DNA of 64,000 nucleotides from Spisula solida. Taxonomy: Eukaryota > Mollusca > Bivalvia > Venerida > Mactridae. The translations under genes were made by a program, and so were the position numbers. Position 1 is the stretch's first letter. Every line of letters begins with the position of its first letter. This document shows positions 1 through 11,127 of the stretch, piece by piece. The stretch is taken from NCBI GenBank assembly GCA_947247005.1, contig OX365955.1, positions 35,133,822 through 35,197,821 on the forward strand. The letters are read 5' to 3'. Below the pieces are notes generated by a model. The model worked only from the letters and a program-made list of their open reading frames with translations, ran no database searches and was not told where the DNA came from.

Positions 1-1310
1 CTTCTGATAGGTGCAACAGAAGAACATATGCCTCTCGACTAAAAAGAAATGAATGCTCCATATACGAAAGAGGAGCTAACGTATTAGTCAGATACCCATT
101 CGGAATCAGGGTGCCTTACAAAAGGTATGTCCTTAAAGGCAAGGTTCTGAGGAGAGGCAGGGACTATTCTAAATATCAAGTGGTTTTTACAAAACCAGAT
201 GGCACTGTTGTCACTCAGTGGGTTGCCGTGGACAATTTAACTAGTACAACAATGCAAAAAGAAAAAGAAAGAAGGGCAAAAGCGTACTCTTTCTTTCAAA
301 GGGCAGAAACAAGGCGAAATCACAGACAAATGTTTTACATACCCCTCCAACATGGAGACGAGGTCACTGAATTGTCTGTTGAAAGGCAGGAGTCACTTTC
401 TGAACAAGAACAAGAAGTTATTGACGATGATGCTTTTGCTGCAGATCCCACTGTAAAAATTATTGAGGACCCTAGAGAAGTCGGTAATTGTCAATTTGCT
501 GCCATCAGCCATCAACTAAAATCTGTTGGAGTTTATATGAGCGACATGCAGCTTCGAAAGCTCTCCATAAATCATTTACAAACACACAATAGTCATTACG
601 AAAATTTCGTCTCTGGTTCCTTAAAGGCATACTTGAGACGAATGTCTTGCAGAACGACATTCGGTGACAATTTGACGTTGGTTGCTCTGGCCAAAGAACT
701 CAACTGTCAGTTCATTGTAATAAACTCAAACGGACCGCAATATCATAGAATTATATCAAACACAGGTGTTTATGACCGAAACATGACTTCATTTACTTTG
801 GGTTTTTACCCAGAAGTACATTATGTCTCAGTCAAAATAACGGATCAAACAACACTTCAAGGTATATTACGAAGTTGTTGTCATTCTTATGATGAGCAAG
901 GTAATGCATCAATACATCAAAATAATGAGAGCATACTACACGATATTGACATGAATGTCTCTAATACTACAGCTAATGCTGTAAGTGACCACAGTGATAG
1001 TGCGGATGATTTTGGCTCCAGTCATGAGAGCATCGAACACGATATTGACATGAATGCCTCTAATAATACAGCTAATGCTGTAAGTGACCACAGTGATAGT
1101 GCGGATGATTCGAGCTCGAGTCATGAGAGCATCGAACACGATATTGACATAAATGTCTCTAATACTTCAGCTAATGCTGTAAGTGACCACAGTGATAGTT
1201 CGGATGATTCGAGCTCGAGTAATGAGTGCATCGAACACGATATTGACACAAATGCCTCTAATACTACAGATAATGTTGTAAGTGACCATAATTATAGTAC
1301 GGATGATTAG
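1..1310 (+). CDS. OTU-type cysteine protease ORF, 5' end outside window
   Basis: The frame is open from the window edge to TAG at 1308-1310. The first codon sometimes proposed, GTG at 111, is only an internal Val, so the real start lies upstream. The first ~55 residues after position 111 are basic and beta-rich and look like an integrase C-terminal (SH3-like) tail; this is a guess. An OTU domain follows. Counting from 111, the GNCxFxA nucleophile box has Cys127 with Ile-Ser after it, then a GDxxTLxALA segment (~residues 175-184), a hydrophobic strand, and a His237-Tyr-Val-Ser-Val box. Cys and His are therefore both present. The tail is Asp/Ser-rich and made of four 33-residue repeats. OTU proteases cleave ubiquitin-like conjugates. 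Here the ORF abuts a LINE, so it is probably part of a transposon (a DDE-integrase element or the LINE itself) rather than a host deubiquitinase. Confidence 0.6.
   Translation, partial: SDRCNRRTYASRLKRNECSIYERGANVLVRYPFGIRVPYKRYVLKGKVLRRGRDYSKYQVVFTKPDGTVVTQWVAVDNLTSTTMQKEKERRAKAYSFFQRAETRRNHRQMFYIPLQHGDEVTELSVERQESLSEQEQEVIDDDAFAADPTVKIIEDPREVGNCQFAAISHQLKSVGVYMSDMQLRKLSINHLQTHNSHYENFVSGSLKAYLRRMSCRTTFGDNLTLVALAKELNCQFIVINSNGPQYHRIISNTGVYDRNMTSFTLGFYPEVHYVSVKITDQTTLQGILRSCCHSYDEQGNASIHQNNESILHDIDMNVSNTTANAVSDHSDSADDFGSSHESIEHDIDMNASNNTANAVSDHSDSADDSSSSHESIEHDIDINVSNTSANAVSDHSDSSDDSSSSNECIEHDIDTNASNTTDNVVSDHNYSTDD
927..1307 (+). repeat. In-frame 99-bp tandem repeat, four units
   Basis: Units begin at 927, 1026, 1125 and 1224, exactly 99 bp apart; the last is cut short by the stop codon. 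Each encodes 33 residues of the pattern ESIEHDID...SNTTANAVSDHSDS, ending in an acidic/serine run. The period is a multiple of three, so the frame is kept. The third and fourth units share GAGCTCGAG, which points to recent unit conversion. Confidence 0.9.
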
Positions 1311-1661
1311 AGAAATGATTTAGTTAGAATAATACCAAATGTAGCTTCGATTCCTCCTTTGCCCGTATTTAGTAATACGTTTAATTATATCATACTCTGT
1401 CAGATCATCGCCATTAATGCGATACACATTACAAATGGTGAGTTCCGATTTTGCAGATGTTGTTAGGGGTTTGTGTTATCCCCGAATTTACTTAAGGCCT
1501 AGTCAACATTTGAGGATTGTACCTACACCGATAAGTGTGGTAAGGCTCTGTCGAGTATATGGGAGCCACTCTGGACTCATGTTACAAGTCAGACGACTAT
1601 TGAGTGAGTCTGGTGGAAGATGGTACAGAGCATGGCTGACGTTGCGATATGTAGGATATGA

Positions 1662-3224
1662 GTGGTTCGAAATTGTAAATGTGGCATGGAGGTAAAAAAT
1701 GAAGATAAAACACGTAAGAGGGATGATCCATATATAACCAATACACGAAGCCGATCTGTGTCAACCAAGTCTACTACACGAAACCGTTCAGTGTCGGTAA
1801 ATAGCACGAATCGAAAGTCACGTGGTCGACCGGCCAAACAGTCGACGACTGATACCAGTAGAAATTATTCGTGTGTGCGTACACAATCACGCTCAAAATC
1901 GCCGACTGATAGCGCACGAAATCATGTTCATAACAACGACGATACGGGTGGACCTCATTAGGACAGCGAGCGGCCTTCGATACACATTACTGACAATAAA
2001 AACATTAGATTCGCTGTATTGAACATCAATGGATTGATAACTAAATATCGTAATAAATTGAAATCACCAGAATTACAAAATATATTTAAAAACAATGGCA
2101 TTATTTGTTTCACGGAAACATGGGGATGCGAGCAGCATGGTTTTGACGATTTTGAACATTTTGAATTAAATAGAACTCACAAGCTTAAAGGTGCAACTCG
2201 CAATTCAGGAGGAATACTATTATATATCAGACGTTCGTATTTAAGCAGTCCAGATATAAATAATTGTATAACCATGACAACGTGTGATTCTCATATGTGG
2301 TTTAAACTGGAAAGAAAACTGTTTATATTTGATAAAGATTTGTTTGTATGTCTCTGCTATATTGTACCCTCAAACTCATCCAGAAACGTGTATGTTGATA
2401 GAAATGTTTATGATATTATTTCTGATGATATGATCAAATTGCAAAACTCGAGCAAAAGCGAGTCTTATTTTATGTTAGTTGGTGACCTTAATTCTAGAGT
2501 TGGTCAACTAACAGACTATGTTAGCAACGATAATGTATTTTTGATAGATCAGGGTGTATTGCCTGATGAATATTTAAACGACCGTGTATTGCCTAGAAGA
2601 TCACATGATTTTAGCTGTAACTCAAATGGACATTTGTTGATTGATTTTTTACGACAATCTGGTTAGCGTATTGCTAATTGTCGTGTGTGCGATGACCCGG
2701 GCCAATTTACATATGTAAGCAAGAATGGCTCTAGCGTGGTAGATTGTTGCATTGTAAATCAGGAATTACTAAATTATTTTTCGAACTTTCAAGTTCATAA
2801 CCCAAATATACTGTCTGATCATTGCTTGATAGAATTTTCGTTTATTGCAGGCGAACATTTTGATAGTATAAGTTCTTGTAATGTTGATAAGTCTTCTGTA
2901 GAAGATACTTATTCTAATTCAACTATGTACAATAAGTGGGATCCTAGTAGAAAGGACAGTTATGTACAACTTCTCCAATCGAGCGATTTTACACCGTTTA
3001 TTAATGACTTGTCTGATAATGTATCACGTGCTAACACATCACATGACATTGATTTTTCTATAAATAGATTCATTGAAAAGTTTAATGATGTATGTAAACC
3101 TTTATTCGGTAAGGTTTATAATTCTAATACTACGCGTAGCGGCCAATCGTCTGCTAATCTAGACAATCGATTAATTTTGATGATACGTGCAAATCAGCGC
3201 GACAGTCTTATTATAGTTGCCTAA
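1662..3224 (+). pseudogene. LINE ORF, N-terminal and endonuclease part, with stops
   Basis: A basic, Ser/Arg-rich segment (1662-1958) is followed by TAG at 1959-1961. The same frame resumes directly with the endonuclease: an NINGL start (~2025), CFTETW (~2107), LVGDLNSRVG (~2476) and SDHCLIEF (~2815). These are the usual metal-binding and catalytic landmarks of AP-endonuclease-type LINE domains. A second in-frame TAG lies at 2664-2666 inside the domain. The frame is lost between about 3180 and 3200. TAG 1959 could be a true ORF boundary, but no Met follows it before the endonuclease, so I favour a mutation. Confidence 0.75.
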
Positions 3225-3375
3225 ATGTGTACCGTCGTGATAAATCAGACATAAATCGAATAAACATGATAAATGCTCGCACTTTATATAAGAACTGTGT
3301 TAGACGTTTTAATTTTTCTATAAACAGCAGACGAACTGATAAATTGATGAAAGCAAAATCGACGAACGCCATCGG

Positions 3376-5447
3376 ATCCATTTTTCCAACCTGACGAAGA
3401 TGTCATACATTTTAACGAAAATTATTTAAATTCTAAGATTATGTTTGATGAATTGGATCTCCCATTCACTAGTAAAGGGGTTTCCGAATTATCATTAGGA
3501 CGCAGTGCAGGCCCTGATTGTATTTTAAATGAATTTTTAATTTATGGACATGGCACATTAGCGCCCTACTTTTTGGAATTGTTTAATAAAAGTTTAAGCC
3601 TTGGTTATTTCCCCGAGTCATGGGGCGAAGGATTTATAATTCCTTTACACAAAAAAGGTAGCGTTCATAATGTAAATAATTATAGGGGAATTACTTTACT
3701 TAGTACAATCGGTAAACTGTTTACACGATTAGTTAATAATAGATTGTCATATTGGGCGGAGGAGTATTATATTTATATTGAGGCACAAGCAGGCTTTAGA
3801 TCTAAAATGGGCACGTGTGACAATATTTTTGCTTTACATGGTCTTATTAATCATTAAATAAATAATAACAAGAAATTATATTGTGTTTTTATTGATTTCA
3901 GCGAAGCGTTTGATTATGTTGTTTATGAAAATATTTGGTATAAACTTATCAAACTTGGCATAAGGGGAAACCTGTTTAACGTAATCAAGTCAATGTACGA
4001 ATCGGTGAAATCTAGGGTTAAAATCAGAAACAAACTAGGAGAGAGCTTTGAGTGTTTACTTGGTGTTAGGCAAGGCGAATGTCTGAGCTCATTTTTATTT
4101 TCAATTCATATAAATGACCTTGAAGATGAACTGTTCAAAAACGGTTTTGAAGGCATAGATACAGGTTTTATGAAATTATATTTATTAATGTACGCCGATG
4201 ACATTGTCATACTTGCAGAATCTGCAGACAGTTTGCAGAAAGGTCTAAACATTTTAAACGAATATTGTAGTCGTTGGAAATTAAAAGTTAATAAAGAAAA
4301 AACTAAAGTAATTGTGTTTAGGAAAGGCGGTCCATTACCGAAAAATTTAAAGTTTTATTACGACAATACTATTTTGGAAATTGTTAGTAGATTTACTTAT
4401 CTAGGCATTGTATTTACATGCGGTGGCTCCTTTAATGAAACTCAGTTAGCATTATCTGGTCAAGCTAACAAGGGCATTTTCTTGTTTAAAAAATATTTGT
4501 CAAAATTCACCAACATTAGTATTCAACATTCGTTAGAACTATTTGATAAGCTTATTACACCAATTCTAAATTATGGTAGTCAGATTTGGGGCTTTCACAA
4601 AGCCATTCAAATAGAACGAGTGCATTTACAATTTTGCAAAAGTTTATTAGGTGTCAAAACTTCAACTCAAAATGATTTTGTTTATGGAGAACTGGGCAGA
4701 ATGGATCTACTAAGCACACGGCTATTTAATATCATTAAGTTCTGGTTGAAAATAATCATATCAAGCGCTAGAAAACTTATACGAATAATTTATAATGTTT
4801 TATTAACAGACATTGATAGACACCCGAATAAAAGCAACTGGGCTTCATTAGTAAGAGATATGTTAAATAACTTAGGATTTGGGGTTGTTTGGATATCACA
4901 AAGTGTAGGCAATTCCACAACATTTTTGTCAATTCTGAAAACACGCTTAAAAGATACGTTTATTCAAAATTGGAATTCCAGGTTATTTGATTCGAGCAGG
5001 GCATTATTTTACAGAAATTTTGATACTTTTGAGTTTAAAGAATATCTTAACATGGTAAACATTCCGAAATACAGAATTGCATTAACTCGATTGGGAGTGT
5101 CATCACACAGACTCAATATTGAGAGAGGCAGATGGCAACAGCCAAGCTTACCAATTAATGAACGCTTATGTCGTGTCTGCAACAAACTTGAAGACGAATA
5201 TCATTTCCTGTTTGAATGTGAACTTTATAAAGACCTGAGAATTACATACCTGAAACCATATTATCGCAATTGTTCAAGCATGTACAAAACTGTTGAACTA
5301 TTAAGATGTGAAAATAACAAAATCATTCGAAATCTAGCTGTATATGTTTTCAAAGCCTTCGAAGTTAAACAAAAAACGAGTGACAATTTACAATCGCTGC
5401 TTTGTTCGTTTGATAATTTTGTTTATATAACATGCAGTGTGCGTTAA
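3376..5447 (+). pseudogene. LINE reverse transcriptase part, one internal stop
   Basis: Reverse transcriptase that would copy the element RNA at a nicked target. Landmarks: SAGPD (~3505), the first catalytic Asp in FIDFSEAFD (3888-3914), GVRQGE (~4062) and YADD (4191-4202), followed by the thumb and a terminal CX2CX7HX4C motif (~5169-5219). One TAA (3855-3857) falls between the fingers and the first catalytic box. The pieces from 1662, 2019, 2685, 3441 and 3993 are all in one frame: two compensating frameshifts (near 3190 and 3340-3375) shift it and restore it. The break count is low, so decay is recent. Confidence 0.8.
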
Positions 5448-5716
5448 GTAATTTTGTTTGTATAATATGTATGTCTACCAGTATGATCTTTGAATAGTGA
5501 AAATTATGTAACAACTTGTATAAATGTATGAATTTAATAGTTATGGTACATCAATTCAAATATGAAAATTTAGTAATGCTGTATTGACTGATTATTCCAT
5601 GATCCCACATTTTATTAATGTTGTAAATTCACTGTAAACTCTTTAAACTATCGGATATCCATTGAACTGTATGTATTAATATGTATTTATCTGTTGATAA
5701 TTTGATGTTTGTCCAA

Positions 5717-5770
5717 GGGCCATATTGGCCCATTTCAAACTATGTAATATGTTGTATCAATACTGAATAA
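5717..5770 (+). terminator. LINE 3' UTR hairpin and polyadenylation signal
   Basis: GGGCCATATTGGCCC (5717-5731) is a perfect 6-bp stem with a 3-nt loop. AATAAA follows at 5765-5770. A hairpin close to the 3' end is typical of LINE tails recognised by their own reverse transcriptase; its role here is inferred. Confidence 0.45.
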
Positions 5771-5783
5771 AAGTCTTCTTCTA

Positions 5784-6688
5784 ACGAGAAAGTGCTTATA
5801 ACTCAGTTATTACATGTTATTTTCTAAATTTATTGTATGTGGTTGTTAATACATACATACGAAGAAAAAGTACGAAATAGGTTTCAAATATATGGAAAAA
5901 TAAATTGTTTGGAACATTTTTGCTGACTAATATAACCGATAGTTGGGGCAACGTCATTTTTGCACCTTTTAACCTATTCAGAATTTAATTATGATCAATT
6001 TGACGATCACATTCCTTAGATGGCCTTACCGTATTTATTTTTAAAAAACTTTTCAGATTATCCTCCTTTAATAATATACGTCTTCGCCAATATCATACCA
6101 AGTTGAAAAATGACCCACAATAGTCATTCTTAGGAATTTCGTTCAAAACATCCAACATCTTCGTGCGTAGTTCTAACGTCGACGTCACGTTACGTCTACT
6201 TTGCGTTAGATCACTAGCATTTTTTTCAGTCCATTTATAATATGTTATGTTCATAAATCGAAGCTTTGCACATGACATGATCACGAAATGATTACTGAAT
6301 ATCGTGCACAATTTTATAATTACTTTTATAATCATTTTTCCTACCACGGAACGATGACACGTGCATGACGTAATGATTGACAACACAACCCGTGTATGAC
6401 GTCGAAATCAGTAAGGCGGGTCTTAGGTGACCCCAAGTACCAATTTTTATCACATTGCTATTGCTTACCTGAAAACTGCGAGGGTTTAAGTTTGCGTGAA
6501 AACGGTGAAAAATCCGAAAAATGTCCCGCCTAAGCGTATTGAGGGTTACCTTAGCAACCATATATTTTAGCATGATGTCGCCGTAATCATGAATATTCAA
6601 GGAAATATTGCTAATGTATGTTATTACTTCCAGCATAAGTTTGAGTAAAATCGAACGGACTATAACAAAATTATAAGCATTTTCTCGT
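5784..6688. mobile_element. Mariner-like MITE with TA target duplication
   Basis: Left end ACGAGAAAGTGCTTATAA (from 5784) and right end TTATAAGCATTTTCTCGT (to 6688) are inverted copies with one mismatch over 18 bp, and weaker similarity continues inward. TA flanks both sides (5782-5783 and 6689-6690). The 905-bp interior has only short minus-strand frames with no transposase motif, so it looks non-autonomous. Confidence 0.7.
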
Positions 6689-6703
6689 TATATATGGAAT
6701 CAT

Positions 6704-6751
6704 ATGTAATCATAGACCTACGAGGGATGCCTCGTAGGTCTATGATTACAT
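6704..6751. repeat. Perfect 22-bp-stem hairpin
   Basis: Arms 6704-6725 and 6730-6751 are exact reverse complements separated by GATG. The core reads CATAGACCTACGAGG / CCTCGTAGGTCTATG. It lies 15 bp beyond the MITE. It could be a remnant of a further palindromic element; no function is evident. Confidence 0.85.
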
Positions 6752-6759
6752 TATGATTT

Positions 6760-7080
6760 TAAGTTAGAAAAAAAATATAAAAAAAATAAATCCTGCTAGA
6801 TCGGTTTTCGACCTTGACGTGGTTGGCAGGCTTTTCAACTAACAGAAAACCTCATCACATACTTCTTGTAATGGAGTACAGTGCACAATCATGCTTAAGT
6901 TTGTTGATGTCGCAGTTTAACTGCAACTCGCTATCACAGGTGTATACATTGGCATTTCTATACATAACCCCTATACACAGGTTCGCAGACCAAACTAGAA
7001 TTATGGGACACGGGTGTCCCAGTTATAGCACATATCATTTCAAATAAGGACGCAGAGGGGGTGGTGGGTTGAGGTAACAT
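6760..7080. other. No recognisable feature
   Basis: A 77-codon plus frame exists (6814-7047) but starts with a good ATG context only by chance and resembles nothing I know. I see no splice sites or repeats worth naming. Confidence 0.3.
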
Positions 7081-7084
7081 TATT

Positions 7085-7990
7085 ATTCAAAATGAATGTT
7101 AAGCCTTGTAAGAACAGACACAACGAGAACTCCACCAGTTATCTATACATTGAGACTGTTAACATGTGAAGGTTTGAAGAAATTCCACCAAGTTCAACAT
7201 ACAAGATTTTTCATTATTTGGTATATAGTAAAAGGAACAAAGGCTCATAACTCTCGTAAAATTATGTAGCGAAATCAAGAGGTTGTAAATATGTTAAAGC
7301 TTGAAGAAACTCCACTAAGCTGTTTTTGACGAAGTTCATTTTTTTTAATATGTAGTACATAGTAAAAGTAACAAAGAGCAACTCTATTAAATTTGACGCA
7401 GCAACAATTCCTTCCTTTACGGTCATCTATACATTGAGATTGTTAATCTATGGAAAAAATTCATTCAACCGCCACAAGGGCGCAGGTGCATCCTCTACCA
7501 GTGCAGATACAGCTTGATCTAACCAGAGGGACAGGCTGAGAAAAGCCCCTGTAGGGAGAGACAGAGATATTAGATACAGGCATGTTCGGCGCTGCAGAAG
7601 TGCGCCTATTTCTTAATTCGAACAGACAGCCTGGTTATTTTATGTGCCCGGTGTATAGCACAGATACACAGCTTCCTGACACAATCACCCATACACTTTG
7701 CAGACAACACGGCCAGACACATCGGGAAATATTATAAATATTTCAGAATTGTCAAGTTCCGATGCCGGGAATTGAACCCACGACCTCTGAATTGACAATC
7801 CAGTGTGTTACCACCGAGTTTATCCGTTCAACAAACAACGAGTTTCATTATGGGGCACGTTGTAAAAGTAATCAAGGGCCATAACTCTAAGAAAATAGAT
7901 CCCAAACTCAACACACACAATGATTTTCGTTTTGAGGTATATAGCACGAGTAACAAAGGGTTGCAAGGTTATTTTCAAAGTGTAATAACA
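7085..7990. repeat. Old ~140-bp tandem repeat, interrupted by a SINE
   Basis: Related segments recur: CTATACATTGAGA at about 7141 and 7429, GAAGAAATTCCACCAAG at about 7177 against GAAGAAACTCCACTAAG at about 7303, and AGTAACAAAG with 'CATAACTCT' motifs at 7245, 7370 and 7885. Spacing suggests degenerate units of roughly 130-145 bp. The similarity resumes after 7833, so the SINE at 7470-7826 landed inside this repeat. Confidence 0.45.
7470..7826 (-). mobile_element. tRNA-derived SINE
   Basis: Read on the minus strand, the 5' end (from 7826) is tRNA-like: a box-A-like TGGTAACACACTGG and a box B GGTTCAATTCC, followed by an unrelated ~280-bp body. TTCAAC flanks both ends (7464-7469 and 7827-7832), a plausible target duplication. 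Bivalves carry several tRNA-headed SINE families, and I cannot say which this is. The body lacks an obvious A tail. Confidence 0.65.
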
Positions 7991-9856
7991 CTCCCAACCC
8001 GTTTTGTAATAAATACCTCACTTTTGAGGTGATTTCAAAAATTTATTACATTTTGAAAATTTATTACATTTGGAACACATATTACAAACCGGGTTGCAAG
8101 GTTATTTTCAAAGTGTAATAACTCTCTCAATCCGTTTTGTTATGAATACCTCACTTTTGTGGTGATTAAAAAAATTTATTACATTTTGCAACTTTATTAC
8201 AAAAAGGGTTGCAAACATTTTTTCAAAGTGTAATAAGCTCTCAACCCGTTATGTAATAATTATTACATTTTGCAACTTTATTACACAACGGGTTGCAATG
8301 TTTTTTTCAAAGTGTAATAACACTTTCTTAACCCGTTTTGTAATAAATACCTTACTTTTGAGGTGATTGCAAAAATTTATTACATTTCGAAAAATTATTA
8401 CAAAACGAGTTGCATGGTTATTTTCAAAGTGTAATAACTCTCTCAAACCGTTTTGTTATGGATACCTCACTTTTGAGGTGATTGCAAAAATTAATTACAT
8501 TTGGAAAAATTATTACAATATGGTTGCAAGGTCATTTCCAAGCAAAAGAACGACTCAAAACCTTTTTTTGTAATGAATACCTCACTTTTGAGGTGACTTC
8601 AAAAAATTATTACATTTCGAAAAATTATTACAAAAGGGTTGCAAGGTCATTTCCAAGCAAAAGAACACTTCTTAACCCGTTTTGTATTGAATACCTCACT
8701 TTTGAGGTGATTTCAAAAAATTATTACATTTCGAAAATTTATTACAAAACGGGTTGCAAGGTCATTTCCAAGCAAAAAAAACACTTCTTAACCCGTTTTG
8801 TATTGAATACCTCACTTTTGAGGTGATTTCAAAAAATTATTACATTTAGAAAATGTATTACAAAACGGGTTGAAAAGTTTTTTTTAAGTGTTATAACACT
8901 CCCAGCTTGTTTTGTAATAAATACCTCACTTTTGAGGTGATTGCAAAAATTAATTACATTTGGAAAAATTATTACAAAACGAGTTGCATGGTTATTTTCA
9001 AAGTGTAATAACACTTCTCAACCCGTTTTATAATAAATACCTCACTTTTGAGGTGATTTTTAAAAAATTATTTCATTTCGAAAAATTATATCAATATGGT
9101 TGCAAGGTCATTTCCAAGCAAAAGAACGCCTCAAACCTTTTTTTGTAATGAATACCTCACTTTTGAGGTGACTTAAAAAAATTATTACATTTCGAAAAAT
9201 TATTACAAACGGGTTGCAAGGTCATTTCCAAGCAAAAGAACACTTCTTAACCCGTTTTGTATTGAATACCTCACTTTTGAGGTGATTTCAAAAAATTATT
9301 CCATTCGAAAATTTATTACAAAACGGGTTGCAAGGTCATTTCCAAGCAAAAGAACACTCCTTAACCCGTTTTGTACCGAATACCTCACTTTTGGGGTGAT
9401 TTCAAAAAATTATTACATTTCGAAAATGTATTACAAAACGGGTTGAAAAGTTTTTTTTAAGTGTAATAACACTCCCAGCTTGTTTTGTAATAAATACCTC
9501 ACTTTTGAGGTGATTTCAAAAATTTATTACATTTTGAAAATTTATTACATTTTGAACATATATTACAAAACGGGTTACAAGGTTATTTTCAAGGTGTAAT
9601 AACTCCCGTTTTGTAATGAATACCTCACTTTTGAGGTGATTTTAAAATTGTTTATTACATTTTGCAACTTTATTACAAAACGGGTTGCAAACATTTTTTC
9701 AAAGTGTAATAAGCTCTCAACCCATTTTGTAATAATTATTACATTTTCCAACTTTATTACAAAACGGGTTGCAAATATTTTTTCAAAGTGTAATACGCTC
9801 TCAACCCGTTTTGTAATAATTATTACACTTTGCAACTTTATTACAAAACGGGTTGT
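7985..9856. repeat. ~115-bp satellite with five-monomer higher-order repeat
   Basis: The anchor ACCTCACTTTTGAGGTGAT, itself a small inverted repeat, recurs at 8349, 8464, 8579, 8693, 8809, 8923, 9039, 9154, 9268, 9382, 9496 and 9622, a period of 114-116 bp. Looser units lie at 8015 and 8148. Each monomer also carries TTACAAAACGGGTTG and its inverse CAACCCGTTTTGTAA. Monomer variants repeat with a 573-575-bp period (8464 to 9039, 8579 to 9154, 8809 to 9382), giving a five-monomer higher-order unit. Beyond 9640 the anchor is lost and shorter ~70-bp inverted units continue. No coding content. Confidence 0.9.
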
Positions 9857-10107
9857 AACAGAGCAAACCCTGCATCAACTAAACAACGAGCATGGCCTGA
9901 AAATAATACAAAGCATGTTTTTGTTATTTTATCTATAACCTTGTCATACATTTTGTAAACCAGTAGCTAAAATGATAAGAGAATGTATAAGCTTTATTAC
10001 ACTATTTTTTTCTCAAGAGCTCAATGACTGTACATGTTATTTAAAAAACACTATCAGTAAGCTATGAAAAAGCATTAGTTGTTATATGAATTGGTGTACT
10101 GTTCACT

Positions 10108-10345
10108 TTAAACTGTCCTTGGTGGCAGAGTGGTTCAAGCCTCATCCTCGAGAATTGAAGGTTGTGGGTTCAATCCCAGGCCTCAACATACAAGTAGTTA
10201 AAATGGTACTCTTTTGCTTAAAGCTCAGCATATGATTGTTGTTCCAGGCCCAGTGTAAGAATAATGTAACTAGGTAGGTTTCATATGCCTTAAATACTGA
10301 TGGTAGGACATACTTAAAACAATCGCTTTCAAGAACAAACAATGA
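10108..10345 (+). mobile_element. tRNA-derived SINE
   Basis: The head has box A TGGCAGAGTGGTTC (~10121) and box B GGTTCAATCCC (~10168) at tRNA spacing. A non-tRNA body runs to about 10345. The acceptor stem is poor and the body follows directly, so a functional tRNA gene is unlikely. Confidence 0.6.
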
Positions 10346-10608
10346 TTATGACTATTAATTTCAGCGACACAGATGATAATGTTCAACTAAAAATAACGTA
10401 ACAAAAAAGATCTATAGTTAAATCCATAGTGGGATATTGCACATGTATATCATATGGGAGTTATGTACTACACAGTGGGAATACCCACAAAAATGGATGA
10501 TCTTACATATCAATTGTGTTGACTGTGTGAATCCTTGAAATAAAAATAAGTGTGAATTTACACAATATCTTAAAAAGTTATTCAATATATTTTGTCAAAA
10601 GAATGTAC

Positions 10609-10952
10609 CTGGGCAATTGTCTGAATGAATAGAAAAATTCACTGCACCACTACCATGTTCCTCCAGTGACCAGTCAATCATGGAAATAACAGAGTTAGGG
10701 CCATGTGAACTGGTTCCATCCTGTCCTATCGTTTCATTTTCATCAACCAAAAAGTTGAGCTGAAGTGGAATGCCATCAATGAGGAACCCAAAGATCTGAA
10801 CCTTGCGTAATGAAAGAAAATATAGTGGACCCATCTGTCTTGAATGATGTGGGAGGCTTACATTTTGACTGAAGTCAAAATTTTAATGTAAAATGGAGGT
10901 AGCTGTCCTCATTGACACTGCGCTTCACACAATCATTGTACATTTCACGTTC
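10609..10952 (-). pseudogene. Exon of a transposase-like gene (DUF7869-type), frameshifted
   Basis: On the minus strand a good acceptor (TTTATTTCAG) precedes 10952 and a donor (CCAG|GTACATTC) follows 10609. The exon reads EREMYNDC..., then DFSQNVSLPHH, GPLYF, HGPNSVISM and ends in HSDNCPG. That layout (D-F-Q start, GP-Y-F, then H-x-D-N-C-x-G before a QNKN-type continuation) is one I recall from a family of transposon-derived proteins widespread in cnidarians and bivalves, tentatively DUF7869, with an RNase H-like core. One extra T in the run at 10877-10880 breaks the frame between the two halves. No following exon is visible before the satellite array, so the gene seems truncated. Confidence 0.6.
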
Positions 10953-11014
10953 CTGAAATAAATCGGTATCTAATAGATACATGTACACCAAGATGAACAA
11001 ACATAGTGATACAA

Positions 11015-11085
11015 TAATCAGTATATGGTACCTCAGTATTAAGTACCGTGGGTGTTGGGTTCGAATCCCACCTACCAAGTGTGGG
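11015..11085 (+). mobile_element. tRNA-like SINE fragment
   Basis: TGGGTTCGAATCCCACC (~11057) is a perfect box B with its T-stem. The upstream TGGTACCTCAGTATTAAGTACC is a degraded box A region. No full cloverleaf is seen, so this is probably a SINE head. Confidence 0.35.
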
Positions 11086-11127
11086 TTCTTATAATTCAAA
11101 ATTTCTATATTTAATAACACATTTAAA

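Larger units (their letters stand above)
1340..5781 (+). mobile_element. Non-LTR retrotransposon (LINE, APE-type, CR1/Jockey-like), inactive
   Basis: Order on the plus strand: a basic N-terminal region, an apurinic-type endonuclease, a reverse transcriptase with YADD, and a C-terminal CX2CX7HX4C motif. An AT-rich 3' UTR follows, with a short hairpin (5717-5731) and AATAAA (5765-5770). The 3' end coincides with the TA preceding the next element (5782). The 5' boundary is uncertain; 1340 is simply where the OTU ORF has ended. I see no target-site duplication. Clade assignment rests on domain order and the C-terminal Cys/His motif only. Confidence 0.75.

Noticed and set aside
936..1139. Minus-strand ORF over the OTU tail
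   Set aside because: Shadow of the 99-bp coding repeat on the plus strand.
5784..6688. Minus-strand frames at 6093-6636 as a transposase
   Set aside because: Overlapping short frames without DDE motifs or DNA-binding signature inside a MITE.
7985..9856. CRISPR-like regular spacing
   Set aside because: The intervals between repeated anchors are themselves repeated, the context is eukaryotic, and no cas genes exist.
10108..10190. Functional tRNA gene
   Set aside because: Boxes A and B are present but the acceptor stem does not pair and a SINE body follows.
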